Positions 6,555 through 10,913 of a stretch of DNA of 10,913 nt are shown here, in pieces. The stretch comes from an uncultured Ligilactobacillus sp. GTDB lineage: Bacteria; Bacillota; Bacilli; Lactobacillales; Lactobacillaceae. The notes beneath the pieces were generated by a model. It did no database searches and was not told the DNA's origin. It saw nothing but the letters and a program-made list of their open reading frames with translations. The stretch spans positions 1 to 10,913 of the forward strand of contig CAKPZY010000055.1 in NCBI GenBank assembly GCA_934215475.1, given 5' to 3'. Positions within the stretch are counted from its first letter, which is position 1, and each line of letters begins with the position of its first letter. The position numbers and the translations under genes were made by a program.

Positions 6555-7514
6555 ATGAGGAAATTTATCGGTTTCATTTTAGCGCTAGTTTCTCTGATGC
6601 TGTTTTTAGCAGGCTGCGGTCAAGATAAATTGTCCGTTTCCAGTCATCATATACAAGCGGATGGATTAGCAGTAGTGATCAAGGGCAAAACCAACACAGG
6701 CCAAGTGAGTTATCAAATTGACGGCGGGAAGAAAAAAGCAGTCAAAGTTAAAAACTCGTCCTTTATCGTAATGGTCCCAGTTTTGGACAAAGTTCAGAAA
6801 GTGCATTTAACAGCTGGTTTGAAAAAACAAACTGTCAAAATAGATAAAACGAAGTCTTTGGGTCAATATTTACAAATCAAGCAGAAATATGAGCAGGGTT
6901 TAGTAATGTCACAACTGTCTGAAAAAGGCCAAAAGAAAATCCAGACATTGAGCAAACAAGGACAGCAGCTTGAAAGAAAGCAGCAACAACTTAAAAAAAA
7001 GGCAGCTGCTGATAAAGCTGCTATGGCTAGAGGCGATGCCTTGGCAAAAGCCGATTTGCAAAAACAGGGCGAGGCTACTGTTCAGTTAAAGCAAGAAGGC
7101 CAGTCATTGCAGAAACAGCAGTCGCAAATACAGCCAGCGTTAAAACAAGCTCAAGAGAAGGTCAAAGCCGATCGTTTGCCCAACCATTTGCCTAACGGTA
7201 TCCACACTCTGCTAAATACGAGAAACTTTATGTTGCGGGCCAATGCCACTCATGGCGATGTTAACGCCTTAGCTTTAGCGGTCCCGGTCAAAGCCATGCG
7301 GGATAAAGCGCAAGCAAAAAGCTTTATTGTGAAGTTTTCTCTGGTTGCTTCTGCTGTTGGCGCGGATTCGAAATATGTTTTACAGCAGTTTAAAAAGCAG
7401 CTGGTTAATAACAAAAAATCAACTAAAACCACTGCTAAAACGATCCATTCTAAGGGGATAGATTTTAGTATCGGAGTCTCAGAAGATAAAATGTACATTT
7501 ATTTATTAAAGTGA
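6555..7514 (+). CDS. Predicted coiled-coil lipoprotein of unknown function, in the exporter operon
   Basis: The 319-residue product starts MRKFIGFILALVSLMLFLAGC, a lipoprotein signal peptide with lipobox LAGC and lipidated Cys21, so it should be anchored on the outer face of the membrane. Residues about 25-105 form a basic, beta-rich Ig-like-looking segment. Residues about 110-205 are Q/K/A-rich with heptad character and many KQ/QQ pairs, a long predicted coiled coil. Residues about 205-319 form a second globular part. I recognise no catalytic motif or named family. It begins 19 bases after the exporter gene, with GGTGGGGGG (6535-6543) as ribosome binding site. ATG 6555 is preferred over the in-frame GTG 6546, which is only 2 bases from the G-run. 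No terminator separates it from the exporter, so co-transcription is likely. An exporter accessory or cell-envelope role is inference. Confidence 0.82.
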   Translation: MRKFIGFILALVSLMLFLAGCGQDKLSVSSHHIQADGLAVVIKGKTNTGQVSYQIDGGKKKAVKVKNSSFIVMVPVLDKVQKVHLTAGLKKQTVKIDKTKSLGQYLQIKQKYEQGLVMSQLSEKGQKKIQTLSKQGQQLERKQQQLKKKAAADKAAMARGDALAKADLQKQGEATVQLKQEGQSLQKQQSQIQPALKQAQEKVKADRLPNHLPNGIHTLLNTRNFMLRANATHGDVNALALAVPVKAMRDKAQAKSFIVKFSLVASAVGADSKYVLQQFKKQLVNNKKSTKTTAKTIHSKGIDFSIGVSEDKMYIYLLK

Positions 7515-7591
7515 AGTGCAGAAAATTCTTAGCGCTTATAAATCATTGTTGTGCTTCTGACAAACAAAAAGTTTTACTGCAAGAGCTATAA

Positions 7592-7621
7592 ATTACATTT
7601 TAATATCTCATAGTGTATAAT
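7592..7621 (+). promoter_or_regulatory. Promoter of the small membrane protein gene
   Basis: A perfect -10 TATAAT (7616-7621) is preceded by ATTACA (7592-7597, 4 of 6 to the -35 consensus) with an 18-base spacer. The ribosome binding site GGAGGTG (7642-7648) and the gene start follow about 35 bases downstream. The region 7515-7591 shows no convincing terminator for the upstream operon. Confidence 0.6.
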
Positions 7622-7655
7622 TAAGTTAGCGTAAAAATTATGGAGGTGCTTGTGT

Positions 7656-7922
7656 ATGCGTAAGTTCTTATTGGGAGTAAGCTTAGCAGCTAATGCTGTT
7701 TTAGGTTATTTGTTGTTGAAAGATGAAGATACCGTTGAAGAATTAAGAGAACGATTAGAACATGCCAGCGACCAAGTGGTTGGTAAGGTTCAGCAAGTCA
7801 AAGGCGACTTGACCGGCAGCACAAAAGACAAAGTTGCAGGTTCTGCTAAAGAAACTGCAGGGGCCGCTAAGGATAAAGCACAAGATGTCAAAGAAGACGT
7901 TAAGGAAGCCGCTGAAAAATAA
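7656..7922 (+). CDS. Small membrane-anchored YtxH/CsbD-like stress-type protein
   Basis: The 88-residue protein has an N-terminal hydrophobic segment (about residues 3-20, FLLGVSLAANAVLGYLLL). A charged region rich in Lys, Asp, Glu and Ala follows, with loosely repeated KDKVAGSAKETAGAAKDKAQDVKEDV units (written here across 55-82 as K-D-K and A-G/A-K steps) that should form an amphipathic helix. The layout resembles YtxH-like proteins, and the repeats resemble CsbD/LEA-type stress proteins; no enzymatic function is evident. ATG 7656 is 9 bases after GGAGG (7642-7646); TTG 7650 is too close. With its own promoter upstream and terminator downstream it is a single-gene unit. A general-stress or envelope role is inferred from the resemblance only. 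Confidence 0.78.
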   Translation: MRKFLLGVSLAANAVLGYLLLKDEDTVEELRERLEHASDQVVGKVQQVKGDLTGSTKDKVAGSAKETAGAAKDKAQDVKEDVKEAAEK

Positions 7923-7939
7923 TTAAGTGCTAGTACAGG

Positions 7940-7972
7940 AGCCGCGAAAGTGAAAACTCTCGGGGCTTTTTT
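7940..7972 (+). terminator. Intrinsic terminator after the small membrane protein gene
   Basis: AGCC-G-CG-AA-AGT (7940-7951) pairs with ACT-CT-CG-G-GGCT (7957-7967), an interrupted stem with a GC-rich base, followed by six T (7967-7972). It lies 18 bases after the stop codon. Confidence 0.75.
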
Positions 7973-8041
7973 ATAACGACAAAAGTCGGGATCCAGCGAT
8001 AAATAACCATTCTGAGCGAAGAAAAGCATGGGGAAATGAAA

Positions 8042-9148
8042 ATGATTCAGGTTATACGTAAGACGACACATGATAAAATGTTTTTGATTTCACTGGGAGC
8101 AGCCTTGGTAAGTATGTTGTTTAGCCGCCCGCAAGTAGCGGATATAGACTGGAAGACTATTTTTTGTCTGGCAGCTTTGTTGGCTCTCGTTCAAGTGTAT
8201 GAATACTTAGAAGTGCTGAGCTTTGGGGCTGCATGGTTGGTACAAAAAGCACATACTCAGCGTTTTTTAGTCCAAGTGCTGATACTGATCGCATTTTTCG
8301 CGTCAATGTTTTTAACCAATGATGCCGCCATCATTGCCATAGTACCTATCTTAGTTTTGATTGCACGCAAGATCGACCTTCAGTTAATTGTACCGGTGGT
8401 CCTGGTTAATGTTGCTGCTAATCTGGGAAGCATGGTCACTCCGTTTGGCAATCCGCAAAACTTGTTTATTTTAAATCATTTTAATTTGAGCTTTTTGGCT
8501 TTTATCAGGATGGCGTGGCCTATTGCCTTGGCCAGTTTATTTTTGTTGTGGTTCTTTTCTCGGCGGATCCCAAACAAAGGTGTTTCCAGAATAAAATTGC
8601 CAAAGATAAAACTACGTTGGGGTAAATTGATATTAAGCATTGTGGCTACGGTGATAATCTTGGGCGGGATATTTTCCGTGCTTCCAAGTTATGTCATGTT
8701 GGCAGCAGCGTTGATAGTTATCATTTGTGTTGACCCTAAGATTTATCAGCACATCGACTATGCTTTGTTACTGACGTTTATCATGTTTTTCATTACCGTC
8801 GGCGATATTGGCCGAATTCCAGTTGTCAACGAATTTATGCATACCTTGGGAAGGGGAGCTAACGGGACCTACTTCAGTGGAATACTTTCAAGTCAGTTGA
8901 TCAGTAATGTACCGGCAGTCATTTTACTGGCTCCATATACTAAAATGATCCATGCCTTATTCCTAGGAGTTAACATTGGCGGATTAGGTACTTTAGTCGC
9001 ATCGCTCGCTAATTTATTAGCTTACAAACAATACTATTCTTTGGTTGAAGAGCCAAATAACGATTATTTTAAGACCTTTTTATGGATCAATGGCACAAGC
9101 CTACTAATATTAGGACTTTTGGGTTGGCTTTTGGTCGACTATTTTTAA
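8042..9148 (+). CDS. SLC13/ArsB-NhaD-type membrane transporter (YbiR-like permease)
   Basis: This 368-residue polytopic membrane protein has roughly ten hydrophobic segments. Two half-repeats of the ion transporter superfamily are visible. The first has FLTNDAAI (N93, D94) and GSMVTPFGNPQN (G136-N137-P138); the second has SQLISNVPAVILLAP and NIGGLGTLVASLANLLAYK. These paired N-[DV]-[AP] and G-x-x-G/T-P motifs occur in SLC13, ArsB and NhaD carriers. The length is close to E. coli YbiR (about 370) and shorter than typical ArsB. The substrate, probably an anion or dicarboxylate or sodium/proton-coupled, cannot be read from the sequence. I prefer ATG 8042, which is 7 bases after GGGGA (8030-8034); ATG 8036, two codons earlier, sits almost on the ribosome binding site. 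No terminator separates it from the OsmC-like gene 58 bases downstream. Confidence 0.83.
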   Translation: MIQVIRKTTHDKMFLISLGAALVSMLFSRPQVADIDWKTIFCLAALLALVQVYEYLEVLSFGAAWLVQKAHTQRFLVQVLILIAFFASMFLTNDAAIIAIVPILVLIARKIDLQLIVPVVLVNVAANLGSMVTPFGNPQNLFILNHFNLSFLAFIRMAWPIALASLFLLWFFSRRIPNKGVSRIKLPKIKLRWGKLILSIVATVIILGGIFSVLPSYVMLAAALIVIICVDPKIYQHIDYALLLTFIMFFITVGDIGRIPVVNEFMHTLGRGANGTYFSGILSSQLISNVPAVILLAPYTKMIHALFLGVNIGGLGTLVASLANLLAYKQYYSLVEEPNNDYFKTFLWINGTSLLILGLLGWLLVDYF

Positions 9149-9206
9149 GTGAATCTTGTACAATCAATGTATAACATTATTTTATATTCGAAAGAAGGAA
9201 CTAGTA

Positions 9207-9638
9207 ATGAAAGACGATCCACGTTGGAAAACGGCATTATATATGACACAAACTTATAATGAAGAGGGGCTGGAAGGACATGCCTATGTTCAAGACGGGT
9301 TAACTGTCCAAACCAGCAGTCCCTTAAATGACCATCCGGGTACAAATCCGGAGCAACTATTAGGCATGTCCTTATGTACTTGCTTAGTGGCGACTATGCA
9401 AGCAGTCGAAAAGGAACATCATTTAGAACATCATGCCAAAGCGCGGGCAAAAATCGCCTACATTGGGGCACGAGCTCATTATGAGTTCTTAGTACACGCC
9501 CAAATCTGTGTACCCGAAGTTGATCTCAAAACGGCCAGAGAATTGGTGGCGGAAACGGAGAAACGCTGTTGTGTTTCCCAGCTTCTGCGGGGCAGCGATA
9601 ATTATAGCTTAGAGGCAGTATCTGACTGGGAAGACTAA
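9207..9638 (+). CDS. OsmC/Ohr family peroxide-defence protein
   Basis: This is a 143-residue cytoplasmic protein of the OsmC/Ohr family, thiol peroxidases that reduce organic hydroperoxides. GTNPEQLLGMSLCTCL (45-60) matches the family motif GTNPE(Q/E)L...AACF, placing the peroxidatic Cys at C59. KRCCVSQLL matches xxCPVSxxL, placing the resolving Cys at C121. Unusually, the conserved Pro after the resolving Cys is replaced by a second Cys (C122), and an additional C57 lies two residues before the reactive Cys. The length fits the family. ATG 9207 is 7 bases after AAGGAA. The gene may be co-transcribed with the upstream permease or use a weak promoter in the 58-base gap. Organic peroxide versus other OsmC-subgroup function is not certain. 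Confidence 0.88.
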   Translation: MKDDPRWKTALYMTQTYNEEGLEGHAYVQDGLTVQTSSPLNDHPGTNPEQLLGMSLCTCLVATMQAVEKEHHLEHHAKARAKIAYIGARAHYEFLVHAQICVPEVDLKTARELVAETEKRCCVSQLLRGSDNYSLEAVSDWED

Positions 9639-9651
9639 AACTGTTCAGTGT

Positions 9652-9683
9652 GCCAGTGGTTTGGTGTGACACGTGCCATTGGT
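9652..9683 (+). terminator. Possible weak terminator after the OsmC-like gene
   Basis: GCCAGTGG (9652-9659) pairs with CCATTGGT (9676-9683) with two G-U pairs, and a small inner GTG/CAC stem lies between. The following sequence is AAAAATTAATTTATTTT rather than a clean T-run, so the call is weak. It is also an imperfect direct repeat, GTGCCAGTGGT/GTGCCATTGGT. Confidence 0.3.
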
Positions 9684-9734
9684 AAAAATTAATTTATTTT
9701 CAAATTCTTGTGAATAGCATAAACTATATTGCTC

Positions 9735-9762
9735 TTGTGATTAAGATTTGGTATCTTAAATT
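9735..9762 (+). promoter_or_regulatory. Possible promoter of the zinc metallopeptidase gene
   Basis: TTGTGA (9735-9740) and TAAATT (9757-9762) are spaced 16 bases, each matching 4 of 6 consensus positions, in AT-rich sequence about 40 bases before the start codon. No operator for a known heat-shock repressor is visible. Confidence 0.35.
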
Positions 9763-9804
9763 ATCAAGGGTTTTGTACTTTTGAATAATAGAAAGGTGGT
9801 TTAC

Positions 9805-10503
9805 ATGCCATACTACGGTTTTTTTGACCCGACATTTATCTTGGTTATTATCGGTATCGTCATTTCGCTGGCGGCTTCATCCTATGTGAATTCAACATTT
9901 AAGAAATTTGATCAATATCGATCCCAAAATGGCATAACTGGAACAGATGCCGCAAAATATATTTTGCAGCAGTCATTGATCACGGACGTGACCGTTCAGA
10001 AAACGAGTGGTGATTTGACCGATAATTATAACGGTAGTAACAAGACGCTGAATCTTTCGGATTCCACCGCTGATTCGAATTCAGTGGCTGCTATCGGTGT
10101 GGCAGCGCACGAATGTGGCCACGCGGTTCAGGATGCCAATAATTACTGGCCGATGCGCTTGCGTACCAGATTAGTGCCAGCAGCCAACTTGGGTTCTACG
10201 TTATCGATGCCGCTGATTTTAGTCGGAGTTCTGTTAAGTTTTAACCAAACGTTGATCCATCTGGGGATCATTTTGTTTTCCTTAGCACTATTATTTCAGC
10301 TGGTGACCTTACCGGTCGAATTTAATGCTTCTTCTCGCGCCATTCACATTTTATCTTCAGGAGGGTTATTGACTGAAGATGAAGTCCCTATGGTACGTAA
10401 AGTCCTCACTGCTGCAGCCCTGACCTATGTCGCTGCTGCGTTGGCAACATTTCTGCAGTTACTGCGGCTGGTTTTGTTGTTTGGTGGACGTGATCGAAAC
10501 TAA
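9805..10503 (+). CDS. Membrane zinc metallopeptidase, YugP-like
   Basis: This 232-residue integral membrane protein has an N-terminal membrane segment (about 8-28), a soluble stretch, a zincin motif and two or three C-terminal membrane segments (about 130-170 and 205-228). HECGHAVQ (H102, E103, H106) is the HExxH zinc and catalytic motif. PVEFNASSRA, with E172, is the likely third ligand region, as in the B. subtilis YugP family (about 225 residues). The expected role is membrane-associated proteolysis, but the physiological substrate of the family is not established. ATG 9805 follows AAAGGTGG (9792-9799) by 5 bases; the in-frame TTG 9781 precedes that site and would add eight residues unlike the family start. 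The gene is followed by a terminator and appears to stand alone. Confidence 0.88.
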   Translation: MPYYGFFDPTFILVIIGIVISLAASSYVNSTFKKFDQYRSQNGITGTDAAKYILQQSLITDVTVQKTSGDLTDNYNGSNKTLNLSDSTADSNSVAAIGVAAHECGHAVQDANNYWPMRLRTRLVPAANLGSTLSMPLILVGVLLSFNQTLIHLGIILFSLALLFQLVTLPVEFNASSRAIHILSSGGLLTEDEVPMVRKVLTAAALTYVAAALATFLQLLRLVLLFGGRDRN

Positions 10504-10585
10504 AGTATTGTGTTGGCAAAAATGGCAGCTTGAGGATCTCTGGTGGGCGGCTCAATTTACTAAGCTGATAATGGCTTAATTAAAA

Positions 10586-10621
10586 AATAGACGTGAAGTG
10601 CATTAAGGCTTCGCGTCTATT
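10586..10621. terminator. Intrinsic terminator, possibly bidirectional
   Basis: AATAGACGTGAAG (10586-10598) pairs over 13 bp (one G-U) with CTTCGCGTCTATT (10609-10621) around a 10-base loop. On the + strand the T-rich stretch begins a little late (TTTTTTT from about 10634). On the - strand the stem runs directly into a T-run made by the A run at 10582-10587. It closes the metallopeptidase transcript. Confidence 0.75.
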
Positions 10622-10913
10622 AAATATTAAATAGTTTTTTTGGTTTTTAGTTAAAAGTTTTCACGCCAAAGAAGTTTTTCTATTCTTGGGTAGTGAAAAA
10701 AGTTATCAGTTGTTTGTCTAAAAATGGCATAACTGCAATGTATCCGAACTCATAATACCATCAATTTTTAATTATTTTCTTTTTTTTGAGGTAAATGCTA
10801 AATTTTTAACAGAAAAATTTTTTAAGCAACGTAAAAACCTTGTTTCATTATGTATAATGTTTGTAATTGCTGTGTTATCCATGAAAGATTAGCTCATGTT
10901 GGCGCACAAGGTT
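10622..10913. other. AT-rich non-coding region with a promoter-like site at its end
   Basis: I see no gene here on either strand. It includes a small dyad, AGTTAT (10701-10706)/ATAACT (10729-10734), and several poly-T/poly-A tracts. A perfect -10 box, TATAAT (10853-10858), is preceded by TATG but lacks a clear -35. A leader that runs off the window follows, so a + strand gene probably starts beyond 10913. Confidence 0.4.

Noticed and set aside
10526..10567. CAGCTTGAG...CTCAA...AAGCTG structure after the metallopeptidase gene
   Set aside because: The two pairings overlap at shared bases and cannot form one long stem. It does not fit a tRNA or a known RNA element.

Overview
The window looks like a chromosomal segment of a low-GC Gram-positive bacterium, most likely a member of the Lactobacillaceae. 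Signs for this are AT-rich spacers, strong AGGAGG-type ribosome binding sites, a lipoprotein with a classical lipobox, and familiar lactobacillar neighbours: a LmrCD/BmrCD-type ABC exporter behind a MarR regulator, a YtxH-like small protein and a YugP-like zinc peptidase. All eight gene loci lie on the + strand. I see no mobile element, tRNA, rRNA or CRISPR array.

Layout. 1-409: non-coding leader with a strong 14-bp dyad. 410-1834: NAD-dependent aldehyde dehydrogenase of the lactaldehyde/glycolaldehyde (AldA) type, closed by a strong intrinsic terminator. 1972-7514: a drug-export-like operon. A near-consensus promoter drives a long leader, a MarR regulator, two half-size ABC exporter proteins coupled by a TAATG stop/start overlap, and a coiled-coil lipoprotein 19 bases further on. 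7616-7972: a single small membrane-anchored protein with its own promoter and terminator. 8042-9638: a 12TM-like ion-transporter-superfamily permease and an OsmC/Ohr-like peroxide-defence protein. 9805-10503: a membrane zinc metallopeptidase, followed by a terminator and about 290 bases of very AT-rich sequence ending in a probable promoter for a gene outside the window.

The most notable feature is the marR gene. Its reading frame is broken exactly at a run of seven A followed by G, in the phase of the classical -1 slippery heptamer A AAA AAG. One -1 slip gives a full-length 189-residue MarR protein with the normal winged-helix spacing; without it a 76-residue product lacking the wing results. 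This may be a mutation, a sequencing error, phase variation, transcriptional slippage or programmed recoding. Because this regulator heads the exporter operon, any of the biological options would change exporter control.

The two ABC proteins form a clear heterodimer with one degenerate ATP site: ABC1 has Asp for the catalytic Glu and Glu for the switch His, and ABC2 has a Q in its signature motif. The lipoprotein gene that follows looks co-transcribed and may encode an accessory surface factor, but its function is unknown.
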